From Rhizobium subbaraonis (lineage in GTDB: Bacteria > Pseudomonadota > Alphaproteobacteria > Rhizobiales > Rhizobiaceae): 64,000 bases of DNA. The stretch covers positions 54,410 through 118,409 of the forward strand of contig NZ_OBQD01000016.1 of assembly GCF_900220975.1 (NCBI RefSeq), in the 5' to 3' direction. Under the pieces are notes generated by a model. That model saw only the letters and a list, made by a program, of their open reading frames with translations, searched no databases and was not told where the DNA came from. The translations under genes and the position numbers were made by a program. Positions 7,742 to 17,279 of this stretch are shown here, piece by piece; position 1 is the first letter of the stretch, and every line of letters starts with the position of its first letter.

Positions 7742-9265
7742 ATGTCCACGAACGTAGGCCTCGACATCGACCGCGGTCGGCCGCTTCCTGCTATCGGCAC
7801 CACCGAAGCAAAGCTTCAACAAAGAAAACTGGACGCCCTACGTCGCGGCGTCCACCGGATCCAGGACCACTCCGAAATGCCATTCGGCATCCATCTCGTC
7901 GGCATCGGCGGCGCGGGCTGCCGGGTGATCGAGGAATTCCTGAACACGGCTCCGGAAAACCTACTCGACAAGCCCGGTTCGAGGTTCACCGCCCTCGCGA
8001 TCGATGTCGGCGACGATGACCTCCTCAAGGTGCGTACTTCTGCGACCAGGTTCCCAGAGGAGCGCACCCAGGTTGAAACGGTTGCGCTCGACATGGCGTC
8101 GTCGGAGGAGCTGCAGGAGGTCGTCGGGAAATACGCGGATTTCCTCAAGCTCGAATACCCCATGTACCATCCGAACCCCGGTTCAACCTCGTGGTTGCCT
8201 TCGGGGAAGTCGATACGGGCCGAAGACGGGTCGATGACCCGGGCAGGTTCGAAGGCGCTATACGGCCAGGCGTATTACGATGCCGACAGGCCGATGCAGA
8301 AGGCCTTGAAACGGTTCGTCGCCAGCGTCGAAAAGACAGGCGGCAACTCGATCGTGTGTATCGTTTTCGGTCTGGCCGGGGGGACCGGAAGCGGGATCGC
8401 GATGGATCTGGCCCGCCATCTCTCCTCGGTCCAGTTCGGTCGCCGGGTTCTCGTGACAGGCCTCGGGATCGCGCCGCATCCCGACGAGGTGACCCCCGAC
8501 AAACTGACGCGGCTGCATGCCGTCTTCTCCGAGCTGGACGTGCTCTGTGACGAGACGAAGAACGCGGGAATCACGCTCTCGTGCGGCGACCTGTTCAAGA
8601 ACCCGTTCACCGCGGGTTTCATGATCATTCCCCAGCCTGCGAACGTCAGCGTGTCGGAAGCCCGGGAAGAGGTGAGCAAGCGGCTCGCGAAGCTTCTGTT
8701 CGAACGCCGCGGAGCGAACGTCTGGGAGGCGCTGAGGCTCCTTAACTGGGTCGCCGCGCCCTCCACACAGCATTCGGCCGCGAGAACGCCCTGGGGTTCA
8801 AGGTGGATACACATGATCGGTTCCGCGCCGGATGGTAACGGCTCGTCGAACAGGGACCTGCGGAAAGACCTCGGGTTGCTGGAGGACTATCAGCCGGAAT
8901 TCCTCGAATTGAGGGCGTCGGGCACGATCGACGAAAGCGAACGCAAAGCCTGGACGGAAGCGCTCGATGCAGCTTTCAGCCCGGAGGCACCTACGTGCGC
9001 CACGGACGGCGGCTCGCCGGGCATCGTTCAATACCTGTTGCCGCGTCTGGCACTCAAGGACCTGTCGGTTTTCGAAGCCGCGCGGAATGCCTACGACGAA
9101 GCCGACCTGCTCCATCGCCAGTCGGAACACGCGCTGTTGCTCGACCAGGGAATTCTTCTTTGCGAGCCGTCGACCGCGATCGAGGGAATGGCGGGCGCAA
9201 GTCTCGGCGGCGGAAGCCAGTGGATCGCGGTACCCCGCGATCAGCTGCGCGGTCGGTACGAGTGA
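7742..9265 (+). CDS. Tubulin/FtsZ-like GTPase family protein 1
   Basis: This 507-residue protein has the two nucleotide-binding signatures of the tubulin/FtsZ superfamily: N-terminal HLVGIGGAGCRVIEEFL (about 44-60) and the G-box LAGGTGSG (about 210-218), close to the tubulin form GGGTGSG. It is too divergent and long to be cell-division FtsZ and belongs with the tubulin-like proteins of unknown role. The ATG at 7742 is preferred over 7736 because GAGAGG lies at 7728-7733. It is followed by a small gene, two paralogues and a MoxR-VWA pair. It may build a GTP-dependent scaffold; polymerisation is not shown. Confidence 0.75.
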   Translation: MSTNVGLDIDRGRPLPAIGTTEAKLQQRKLDALRRGVHRIQDHSEMPFGIHLVGIGGAGCRVIEEFLNTAPENLLDKPGSRFTALAIDVGDDDLLKVRTSATRFPEERTQVETVALDMASSEELQEVVGKYADFLKLEYPMYHPNPGSTSWLPSGKSIRAEDGSMTRAGSKALYGQAYYDADRPMQKALKRFVASVEKTGGNSIVCIVFGLAGGTGSGIAMDLARHLSSVQFGRRVLVTGLGIAPHPDEVTPDKLTRLHAVFSELDVLCDETKNAGITLSCGDLFKNPFTAGFMIIPQPANVSVSEAREEVSKRLAKLLFERRGANVWEALRLLNWVAAPSTQHSAARTPWGSRWIHMIGSAPDGNGSSNRDLRKDLGLLEDYQPEFLELRASGTIDESERKAWTEALDAAFSPEAPTCATDGGSPGIVQYLLPRLALKDLSVFEAARNAYDEADLLHRQSEHALLLDQGILLCEPSTAIEGMAGASLGGGSQWIAVPRDQLRGRYE

Positions 9266-9276
9266 CGGAGGACGAG

Positions 9277-9603
9277 ATGGCACTCGATTGGAAAACGGTA
9301 AAGGCAAAGTACGGAAACGGATACCAGGTCCCAACGATCCGTGGCGGCAAGTTCGTGAACATCACCCGTGTCGACGACGTGGCGATCTACATCGAGAGCC
9401 CGATCTGGAGCGCGACACTGCAACGAAAGAACCTCGAAGCGGGGGTGGCGTTGATCGAGGAGGGCGTCATCTCCCGTGATCCCGGGCTCTTCGTCGAAGA
9501 CTACATGATCTACGTGGCGCACGAGCGAGCGAGTTCGGTCGCCCATATTCTCCGAGACCTCGGAATTCTCGATCAGACGGAGACGTTCAGTATCCGTTGT
9601 TGA
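9277..9603 (+). CDS. Small protein of unknown function in the tubulin-like operon
   Basis: This 108-residue soluble protein starts after CGGAGG, 11 bp from the tubulin-like gene before it. I recognise no family. It has one Cys at the very C-terminus, no signal peptide and mixed alpha/beta character. Its place between two tubulin-like paralogues suggests it is a partner or adaptor of that set. Confidence 0.6.
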   Translation: MALDWKTVKAKYGNGYQVPTIRGGKFVNITRVDDVAIYIESPIWSATLQRKNLEAGVALIEEGVISRDPGLFVEDYMIYVAHERASSVAHILRDLGILDQTETFSIRC

Positions 9604-9706
9604 TGGTGGCGAACCGCAACCCAACATGCGCGGATGAAAGAGGCACGCCACCTGGCTCCGATAACCGCGTCGGCATAACCAATCACATCCAGAGGAGATA
9701 CATAAC

Positions 9707-11401
9707 ATGGCATCGTCATCAATGTACCACAGCGCGACGGGGACCCAGTCGCCCCATTGCATCCACGCGATCGGGATCGGCCGCACCGGGGCCGCCTACA
9801 TCGAAGCGCTGCTCCGGACGGGCGAAGTCGAAGACCTTCTGGCTTCCGACTCCCGCGCCACCTGCGCCGTGATGATCGTCGATATCGGCGAGCAGGACAT
9901 GAACGTCGCGATCGACTACGCCAACTCGTTCAAGCAGCGCCTGCAGTCCCGCGGCGTTTCGGCCGACAAGTTCAATTTCCAGGCGATCGCGCTGCCCGTC
10001 CCGGACAAGCAGGAGTTTTTCGAAGGTCTTAACCGGACCCGCGAGTTCCTCAAGCTGGAATATCCTCGCTATTACTGGAACCCGAACTTCGAATCCTACG
10101 TCTCGCACAAGTACGTTCTGCCCGAAGCCGGAAACCACTTCCCGCGCCTGGTCGCGAAGGGCATCTACGCCAACGCCTACTACGCTGGCGAGCGTCCGAT
10201 GGACGTCGCCCTGCGCAGCTTCGTGGACACGGTCGAGCAGGCGCAGCTACCTTCGATGGTCCTCGTTCCGTTCAGCATCGCGGGCGGCACCGGCAGCGGC
10301 ATCGTGGTCGATCTGGCGCGCCATCTGTCGAACCTCAAGTTCGGTCGCCGCATTCCGGTCATCGGCGTCGGACAGCTCTCTCACGTCGGTGACGGCGAAG
10401 AAGTCCACAACGGGGCGGGCCAGTACACAGCGCTCAACGAAATCGACTGCATGCTCGACGACGACAAGAACGCCGGCGTTACCGCCGTATGGGGCGAGCC
10501 TTACCGCAACCCCTTCACGGGCGGCTTCTTCGTCGTCAATCCGGAACACAGCTGGCATCGTCTGACCGCCTACACGACGACAGGCGAGAAGGAAGTCCGC
10601 CAAAGCTTCCGCCAAATGGTCACCAACCGCTTCGTCGCGGACAGCTTCATGCGGTTCGCCGTCATGGACTACGGCCGCGTCCTGTTCCGCGCCCTTCGCC
10701 CGGCGGGTTTCACGGGTGCTCCCCACGAAACCCTGTCCTCGAAGTCGCGCAACTGGACCCTGTTCGATGTCGCGAAGCTGACCCATCCCGGCGTTCAGGT
10801 GCTCCCGGGCGAGGCGGCCTCGAAGTGGCAGGCGACGATCGCCCAGTGGATCGACTTCATTCCGCAGTACAGCGGTCTGCGGGACGGGTTCAAGACGGAC
10901 TATGCCGAGGTCCACATCCACGCATCCCGCGACATGGGCTTCGACAACATCGAAAAGGGTATCAAGGAACTGGTGTCCAAGAACTACCTTCTCGAAGGCG
11001 ACTCGACCTACCAGACTTATAACCACGAGTTCTTCGATGTCCTGACCTCGTACGCCAACGTCATCATGCCCGGCGTCGCGAAGACCGATCTGCATGCATT
11101 CTGGGAAAGCCAGAAGGCGTACGACAAGCTCGACTGGGAAACCAAGCTGCACGAGCATGCCTGGCTCGTGGATATCGGACCGATGCTCTCGGAGCCCGCG
11201 ATCCGCTTCGAGGGCATGGCCGGGGAATGCATCTGGGGCTGCGCATGCTGGGTCGTCGTTCCCTACGACCAGCTCCGCGGCGACAAGCTGCCCCCGCCGA
11301 ACCGCAAGGTCATCCGCGAGGAAGCCATCGCCATGATGACCAAGACCGTCGTCAAGACGCCGGGCGGCGAAGCCAAGAAGCTCGCGAAGGCTCACGCCTG
11401 A
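9707..11401 (+). CDS. Tubulin/FtsZ-like GTPase family protein 2
   Basis: This 564-residue paralogue has the N-terminal glycine loop CIHAIGIGRTGAAYIEALL (about 17-35) and an intact G-box SIAGGTGSGIVVDLARHL (about 188-205). It also has a long C-terminal half with aromatic-rich stretches (FIPQYSGLRDGFKTD). The start follows AGAGGAG. It is more similar to the third, truncated paralogue than to the first. Codon use is strongly biased to C/G-ending codons, suggesting high expression. It would bind GTP and possibly assemble; its cellular role is unknown. Confidence 0.75.
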   Translation: MASSSMYHSATGTQSPHCIHAIGIGRTGAAYIEALLRTGEVEDLLASDSRATCAVMIVDIGEQDMNVAIDYANSFKQRLQSRGVSADKFNFQAIALPVPDKQEFFEGLNRTREFLKLEYPRYYWNPNFESYVSHKYVLPEAGNHFPRLVAKGIYANAYYAGERPMDVALRSFVDTVEQAQLPSMVLVPFSIAGGTGSGIVVDLARHLSNLKFGRRIPVIGVGQLSHVGDGEEVHNGAGQYTALNEIDCMLDDDKNAGVTAVWGEPYRNPFTGGFFVVNPEHSWHRLTAYTTTGEKEVRQSFRQMVTNRFVADSFMRFAVMDYGRVLFRALRPAGFTGAPHETLSSKSRNWTLFDVAKLTHPGVQVLPGEAASKWQATIAQWIDFIPQYSGLRDGFKTDYAEVHIHASRDMGFDNIEKGIKELVSKNYLLEGDSTYQTYNHEFFDVLTSYANVIMPGVAKTDLHAFWESQKAYDKLDWETKLHEHAWLVDIGPMLSEPAIRFEGMAGECIWGCACWVVVPYDQLRGDKLPPPNRKVIREEAIAMMTKTVVKTPGGEAKKLAKAHA

Positions 11402-11471
11402 TCCGACTTCACCTACACCGAAGCCCGGAGCCGCGCCCGAGCGCGGCTCCGAACCAGAAGGGCGAGGGCAG

Positions 11472-12287
11472 ATGCACGAAAAACTCCAGTCGTTGATTAT
11501 CGAAGACGAACCGTACTACCGCAGCAGCGGGAACGAGGTCGCCCTGTTCAGCGCCGCGATGAAGCGCAAGCTCCCTATGATCCTCAAGGGCCCGACAGGT
11601 TGTGGCAAAACCCGGTTCGTCGAGCACATGGCCTGGCGTCTCAAGCTGCCGCTTATCACGATGGCCTGCAACGAGGACATGACGGCTTCCGATCTCGTTG
11701 GACGCTGGCTCCTCGATGCCGAAGGTACGCAATGGCATGACGGCCCTCTGACCACGGCCGTGCGTTATGGCGGCCTATGTTATCTGGACGAGGTCGTCGA
11801 AGCTCGCCAGGATACGACCGTCGTCATTCATCCACTGACGGACGATCGCCGTATCCTCCCTCTCGACAAACGAGGAGAGGTCGTGAAAGCCCACCCGGAC
11901 TTCCGCTTGGTTGTTTCTTACAATCCGGGGTACCAGAGCGCGGCGAAGGATATGAAGCAATCGACCCGGCAGCGCTTCGGAGCGATCGACTTCGATTTCC
12001 TGCCGCAGGCGGTCGAAGTCGAAGTGGTAGCGCACGAGAGCGGCGTCACTCCGGAGATAGCCACGAGACTGGTCTCCGTTGCGACCCAGTCGCGGGCCCT
12101 AAGGGGCAGGGGACTGGACGAAGGTATCAGTACCCGGATGCTCGTCCACTCCGGCTCTTTGATCAGTGAGGGCATCTCTCCTCACGACGCCTGCGCGCTG
12201 GCGATGACCGCGCCGCTAACGGACGATCCGGATCTTCAGGCGGCGATGAGCGGCTTCGTGGAGGCTCAGTTCGGTCCACGCCCATGA
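11472..12287 (+). CDS. MoxR/CbbQ-type AAA+ ATPase
   Basis: This 271-residue AAA+ ATPase has Walker A GPTGCGKT (40-47), a Walker B region GLCYLDEV (near 99-106), sensor residues near VVSYNPGYQ and a C-terminal four-helix lid. It resembles CbbQ/NirQ/NorQ, which act with a VWA partner to remodel enzymes or assist metal insertion (Rubisco activase, nitric oxide reductase, Mo-Cu CO dehydrogenase, cobaltochelatase CobS). The next gene, overlapping by ATGA, is the VWA partner. The tubulin-like context is unusual. Confidence 0.85.
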   Translation: MHEKLQSLIIEDEPYYRSSGNEVALFSAAMKRKLPMILKGPTGCGKTRFVEHMAWRLKLPLITMACNEDMTASDLVGRWLLDAEGTQWHDGPLTTAVRYGGLCYLDEVVEARQDTTVVIHPLTDDRRILPLDKRGEVVKAHPDFRLVVSYNPGYQSAAKDMKQSTRQRFGAIDFDFLPQAVEVEVVAHESGVTPEIATRLVSVATQSRALRGRGLDEGISTRMLVHSGSLISEGISPHDACALAMTAPLTDDPDLQAAMSGFVEAQFGPRP

Positions 12288-14290
12288 ACGCCCACTTCGA
12301 AGCAATTCAGGGTCCGGTGTCGGCGAGAAAGCTCGGGATGCTTCGCGACATCGATGACTGTGCATATGACGCGCTGATCCGCGCGATGCCGCTGATATCC
12401 GATTATCTCAAAAACGAGATCGATCTGGCAGACCTGGCTGGGCTGTTGTTGCAGATCGCTAGCGAGAAGCCGGAGGCGGCCCGAGCGTTCGCTGATCGCA
12501 TCGGCAACGACCCCTCGTTGGCCGGAGACTACCCCGGCCTGCGCCGATGGGCGGTCCACGGGCTGCAAAAGCATCGGAACGATATTGAATGCATGCTCCA
12601 TCATTTCGAATGGGGCAGCCCGCAGGCGTACTCCGATGAGCAGGCTTTGCACGATACCGAGGAATTATTGCGGGAACGCGGTGCCCTGCTCCATTATCTC
12701 GCCGGGTTCGGGTTCGCCGAATTCTCTATCGATCTCCATGAGCCGGATACCGACGGACGCCAAACTCGTGCGGTAACGATCGATGACGGCGTCATTCGCT
12801 ACCCACGTCGCTTCCACGGCGACACGACTGACCGCGCCCTTCTGCGCCGCGCCAACATCGCGCACGTCGCCGCTCACCTGCGCTATTCTCCGTTGAGACG
12901 TCCCGCTGGCAATCGTCGACCCAGTCTGGTGGCTATGACTGCGCTCATCGAAGACGCCCGCGTCGAACGCCTGATGGTCCGGGACTATCCCGGATTGAAG
13001 GCGCTCTGGGGGGGCTTTCACACCGCGACCCGCGAGGTATCCGGTTTCGATTTTGCAGGCTTGTCGGCTCGCCTGGCGCGGGCGTTGCACGACGACACCT
13101 ACATCGACACGAACCCATGGGTCGGCAAGGGACGCGAGCTTTTCGAAGAAGCCGCCTCGAAAGGACTTGACGATGTCAATGCTTTCGACCGCCTGGCGCG
13201 CACGCTTGCGATCAACCTCGGCAAGATGCGCCTTGAGCCTTCAGCCGACCGTCAACCGGAACCGATATACCGCGACGACAACGCGATCCTCTGGGGACCG
13301 GATACCGCACTTCCGGAAGACGCCGAGCGTCATTCGGAAATCGAGATCGTCGACGCCCTCCAGGACGGGGAGAAGGCGGAACGGGATGTCGAGGGGATCG
13401 ACGTCCGCCATAGGTACCGTTACCCCGAATGGGATCATCGACTTTCGGAACTACGCGAGGGGTGGGCCACGGTCGTGGAGGAGGAGTTGCCGCGTAGGAA
13501 GACTTGGCCTTCGCTTCAACGGCTTACACAACCGAAAATCATTCTCTCCGCGTCCGCACGGGTTCCGGACAGGGCGATCAGGCTGACACGCTTGACCGAG
13601 GGGGACGAAATCGACCTCAATGTCGTCGTTGAGAACGTGGTTCAACAACGGGCTCGACTATCCCCGGACGGTCGCATCTTCTGTCGCCATGGTCGTCGTC
13701 GCAGGTCCACGTCAGTCGTTCTGTTGATGGATTTTTCGATATCCACGGAGCGCTTCGTGCCCGGCAGCTTTACCAAGGTCATCGACGTCGAAAAACAGGC
13801 TGCACTCGTCATCGCCGAGGCGATGGAGGCCCAACACGACCGCATAGCCATTCACGGTTTTTCCTCGAACGGCCGTCACGAGGTTAACTACCGGAGGATC
13901 AAGGATTTCGACGAGCCGTTCGGGGAGGAGGCTCGTTCCAGGCTGGCCGCATCTGCAAGCCGCCACAGTACCCGGATGGGCGCGGCGATCAGACATGCGA
14001 CGGCGCTTCTGGAAGCCGAGGCCGCAGACCACAAGGTCGTCCTTCTCCTAACCGATGGCGAGCCTTCCGATATCGACGTGGCGGAAGACGACTATCTGGT
14101 CGAAGACGCCCGCGAGGCGGTCGTCAGCGCCCTGTCTAAGCGGGTCAGAACGTTCTGCGTCACACTCGACCGCCGCGCCGATCACTACGCTCGTCGTATC
14201 TTCGGACAGCGGAACTTCCTCATCGCCGAACGCGCCTCGACATTCGCGAACCACACCAACAGGACGCTGACACGGCTCCTTGCCCTGTGA
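12284..14290 (+). CDS. VWA-domain protein, NorD/CbbO/CobT-like
   Basis: This 668-residue protein has an N-terminal helical region and a C-terminal von Willebrand factor A domain (about 475-665). The MIDAS metal site is visible as DFSIS (near 481-485), the Thr loop around STRMGAA and LLTDGEPSD. This architecture is that of NorD, CbbO and CobT, which bind MoxR-type ATPases and the client enzyme. It overlaps the MoxR gene by four bases, so the two are translationally coupled. An acidic middle segment is seen, as in CobT. The client is not identifiable here. Confidence 0.82.
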   Translation: MNAHFEAIQGPVSARKLGMLRDIDDCAYDALIRAMPLISDYLKNEIDLADLAGLLLQIASEKPEAARAFADRIGNDPSLAGDYPGLRRWAVHGLQKHRNDIECMLHHFEWGSPQAYSDEQALHDTEELLRERGALLHYLAGFGFAEFSIDLHEPDTDGRQTRAVTIDDGVIRYPRRFHGDTTDRALLRRANIAHVAAHLRYSPLRRPAGNRRPSLVAMTALIEDARVERLMVRDYPGLKALWGGFHTATREVSGFDFAGLSARLARALHDDTYIDTNPWVGKGRELFEEAASKGLDDVNAFDRLARTLAINLGKMRLEPSADRQPEPIYRDDNAILWGPDTALPEDAERHSEIEIVDALQDGEKAERDVEGIDVRHRYRYPEWDHRLSELREGWATVVEEELPRRKTWPSLQRLTQPKIILSASARVPDRAIRLTRLTEGDEIDLNVVVENVVQQRARLSPDGRIFCRHGRRRRSTSVVLLMDFSISTERFVPGSFTKVIDVEKQAALVIAEAMEAQHDRIAIHGFSSNGRHEVNYRRIKDFDEPFGEEARSRLAASASRHSTRMGAAIRHATALLEAEAADHKVVLLLTDGEPSDIDVAEDDYLVEDAREAVVSALSKRVRTFCVTLDRRADHYARRIFGQRNFLIAERASTFANHTNRTLTRLLAL

Positions 14291-14337
14291 GCGACAACTT
14301 GTGAACCCTTACATCAACGAGAAACCGGAGGAACAAA

Positions 14338-15485
14338 TGACAGAGAGCAAACCCACCGCCGCACCGGAACCACACTGTGTCCACGTGATCGGCATAGGTC
14401 GGACAGGAGCGGTGTACGTCGAAGCCTTGCTTCGGACCGGGGAGATCGAGGACAACCTCATGCACGAAGGAACGACGTTCGCTTCCCTGATAGTCGATGT
14501 CGGTGACGATCACATGCAGGTCGCTAACGATTATGCAAGGTCGTTCAAGCCGCGAATGGCGTCGCGTGGCATACCTACCGACCGTTACCTTCACGAGAAC
14601 GTCGTACTTTCGACACCGGAAGCAGGCGCTGTCGGAAAGCAGCTTGCAGCCGGCCTTCAACTGTTCGCAAGTAAGGTGAAAGAAGCCAAGCATCCTTCGA
14701 CCGTGTTCATCGCCTGCAGCCTTGCCGGGAAAACCGGAAGCGGGATGGTGGTGAATATCGCTCGTGAACTGAAGAAACTTGGCCTTGGGGACAATGTTCG
14801 GGTCGCTGGCGTCGGCCAGCTCAGCCACAGCGGTGACGGAGAATACAGCGACAGCATTGATCAAACGAAAGCGCTGGACGAGATCGACGCAACATGCGGC
14901 GCGGCGGAGAACAACCCGTTTACGGGCGGGTTCTATGTCGTTCCGACCGAGCACAGCTGGCAGCGCCTTACCGCCTACACCACGACAGGTGTGAAAGAGG
15001 TACGCCGGTCGTTCAAGCAGATGGTAACCAACCGGTTCGTAGCGGATTCGTTCATGCGATGGGCTGTGTCCGACAACGCTTCGCACCTCATCCGCATGAT
15101 CAAGCGGTGCGGCGGCAAGCTCAACATGTTCGGCATCGCGAAGTTCAGCCATCCTGGCGTCCAGGTACTTCCTGGACAGGCACGGTCGATCTGGGATGCC
15201 GTGCTGCAGCAGTGGATTTCGTTCGTGCCCCAGTACTCGGGTTTGAAGGAAGGTTTCAAGACCGACAGTGTCGAAGTCCATATTTACGCGGCGCGAGATA
15301 TGCGCATCGACGTGATGGAAGCCGAACTCAAGGATGTCCTGGTTTCGAATTACCTCAAACAGGGCAGCTCGGACTACCAAGCCTACAAGAACGAGTTCTT
15401 CGATGAACTGACCTCTTACGGAAACATTATCTTACCGAGTATCGGGAAGAAAGATCTCATGGCGTACGACCGCTCAAGCGGATGA
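14338..15485 (+). pseudogene. Tubulin/FtsZ-like protein 3, C-terminally truncated
   Basis: From the ATG at 14338 (ribosome site GGAGG) 382 residues can be read. The N-terminal loop HVIGIGRTGAVYVEALL is intact, but the G-box reads SLAGKTGSGM, with Lys replacing a glycine that contacts nucleotide. About 80 residues between the two motifs are missing compared with protein 2. Homology to protein 2 stops near 15470, about 75 residues short of its end. The following 120 bp to the IS5 element match neither paralogue. It may be a non-hydrolysing partner subunit or a decaying copy; the deletion at the IS border favours decay of at least the C-terminus. Confidence 0.65.
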
Positions 15486-15624
15486 TCGGCAAGCGAGTTG
15501 TTAGCGGACCTGATCTGAGGGTAAGGGCGCTCGAATCGGACGGCGGGTTCTCCCCGGGGGGGCCGCCTGACCCAGTGGGAGTGATCGTAAACGAGGTGCT
15601 CGATCTAGGGTCAGGACTCATTGA

Positions 15625-16014
15625 TCAGAGCCAGAAGATAACGGTTGCAGCGAGAGCGATGGCGGAGAGGAAGACCATTGGGCATCTGTCGTAGCGCGTA
15701 GCGACACGCCGCCAGTCTTTGAGACGCCCGAACATGATCTCGATCCGGTTGCGCCGTTTGTAGCGGCGTTTGTCGTATTTGATGGTTTTGTTGCGGGACT
15801 TCCGCCCCGGAATGCAGGGGGTGATCCCCTTCGCCTGTAAAGCGTCACGATACCAGTCGGCATCATAGCCACGGTCGGCCAGTAGCCATTTGGCCTTGGG
15901 AAGTTCATCAAGCAAGGCGGCAGCACCGGTGTAATCGCTGATCTGACCGGCCGTAATGAAGAAGCTGACCGGGCGACCATTCGCATCCGTGACGGCATGA
16001 AGCTTGGTGTTCAT
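15625..16014 (-). CDS. IS5-family transposase, second frame (OrfB), copy 2
   Basis: Identical to the 129-residue product of copy 1, with the DDE second Asp in LLADRGYDADW and the terminal catalytic region RNRIEIMFGRLKDW. It is probably expressed as a frameshift fusion with the first frame. Confidence 0.85.
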   Translation of the reverse strand: MNTKLHAVTDANGRPVSFFITAGQISDYTGAAALLDELPKAKWLLADRGYDADWYRDALQAKGITPCIPGRKSRNKTIKYDKRRYKRRNRIEIMFGRLKDWRRVATRYDRCPMVFLSAIALAATVIFWL

Positions 16015-16034
16015 GCCGCCTTTCGTGCGTCCAA

Positions 16035-16385
16035 TCAGGCGGCCCGCACCCCCTTTTTTACCCGCAGGCTGGAAGCTGTGCGGTGGGCCTTGAGATAGGT
16101 CGCATCGATCATGATGGTCTTGTGCTCTGCAGCTTCAGGCACAGCCAGGCCCTCCATCATCTGGATAAAGATGCCCTTGTCGCTCCAGCGTTTCCAGCGG
16201 TTATACAAGGTCTTCGCCGGACCATATTCCCTCGGCGCATCACACCACCGGAGGCCGTTGCGATTGACGAAAATGATGCCGCTCAGGACACGCCGATCAT
16301 CGACACGCTGGCGGCCATGGCTCTTGGGGAAATAGGGCTGAAGACGGGCCATTTGCTCCTCCGTCAGCCAGAACAAATTACTCAT
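16035..16385 (-). CDS. IS5-family transposase, first frame (OrfA), copy 2
   Basis: Identical to the 116-residue product of copy 1, with the first catalytic Asp in IMIDATYLKAH and the same A-rich frameshift region before its end. An intact pair of copies could mobilise the 14.8 kb between them. Confidence 0.85.
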   Translation of the reverse strand: MSNLFWLTEEQMARLQPYFPKSHGRQRVDDRRVLSGIIFVNRNGLRWCDAPREYGPAKTLYNRWKRWSDKGIFIQMMEGLAVPEAAEHKTIMIDATYLKAHRTASSLRVKKGVRAA

Positions 16386-16451
16386 CAGTCGGGCTCCTAT
16401 CCGCCCGTCTGAATCATAGCCGTCAATTCAAATCAATGGGTCCTGACCCTA

Positions 16452-17186
16452 GCGGCTTGCCCCATTGCAGCAGATAGGTCTTCGTCGCATGCAGATAGTC
16501 GAACGTGTTCTCCGATCGGGCGAAGCGCAGATGCAGGAGCTTGCCGGTGGCGTCATCGATATAGACGAGCAGGGCGCATTTGGGGCCGCAGTTCTCGAAC
16601 CACCAATGATGCGACCCGTCGATCTACCAGTTCACCAAAGCAGTCGCGCCGGCCGCGTGGCTGGAAAACCCGCTTCTTGCGTTCCCGACGTGAGACCCAG
16701 ATGCCGGCCTCGGTCATCCATTGCCGAAGCGTCTCCTTGGCGACCGAGATCCGGTGCAGTTCGATCAGTTTCTCGCGCGCCAGCGTCGGGCCGAAATCCA
16801 GATAGCGTTCGCGGATCAGATCCAGCGCCGCATTGCGAAACTCTTCGCTATGGCGCCGGTTGCTTGGCCGTGATCGCTTCTTGGAAACAAGGCCGACCGG
16901 ACCATCCCGGTCATAGGCTTGCAGCAGCCGATGCACCTGACTGCGACTGAGGTCGAGCTGCTCGGCAGCCTGGACGACAGTCAGGCGTTCGTCACGGATC
17001 TTCTGGATAAGTTCGAGGCGATGCAATTCTTTCTGCGACATGGTGATTAAACAGGGCATGACGACTCCGACCGCTCATGGTCTCGACCAGGCTGAAGATC
17101 GTCATCCTTGCTCCCAATGTTGGTTTTGACCAGTGCGCAAAGAGGCGAGACTGTCGCATCTCTAACTGGCCCAACTGTCGCATTAA
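16452..17186 (-). pseudogene. ISNCY-family transposase, truncated and frameshifted
   Basis: The N-terminal part of the transposase reads cleanly from 17041 leftward: helix-turn-helix (VVQAAEQLDLSRSQVHRLLQAYDRDGP), then TLAREKLIELHRISVAKETLRQWMTEAGIWVSRRERKKR. A frame change near 16625 breaks the ORF. The catalytic region continues in another frame (residues like HHWWFENCGPKCALLVYID) until IS5 copy 2 cuts it at 16451. The outer end of the element, with TGCGACAG-type repeats, lies around 17143-17186. It is a dead remnant. Confidence 0.75.
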
Positions 17187-17279
17187 ATTACAATCAAAAA
17201 TTGCATAAGATATATTATGGAACACTCCTTTTGATTCGGCTGGTGGCGCGCAGAACCGCCACCATCTCGTTTTTAGGGT

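Larger units (their letters stand above)
15606..16451 (-). mobile_element. IS5-family insertion sequence, copy 2
   Basis: This is the same 846-bp sequence as at 1-846 in the same orientation, bounded by CTAG on both sides (15605-15608 and 16449-16452). Its left flank is the tubulin-like cargo and its right flank is the interior of a broken ISNCY transposase gene. The matching left half of that gene is not on the other side, so the element marks a rearrangement junction. Confidence 0.93.

Noticed and set aside
7742-9265. Cell-division FtsZ
   Set aside because: The protein is longer, has GGTGSG not GGGTGTG, lacks the FtsZ C-terminal tail and lies in a cobalt-linked operon.
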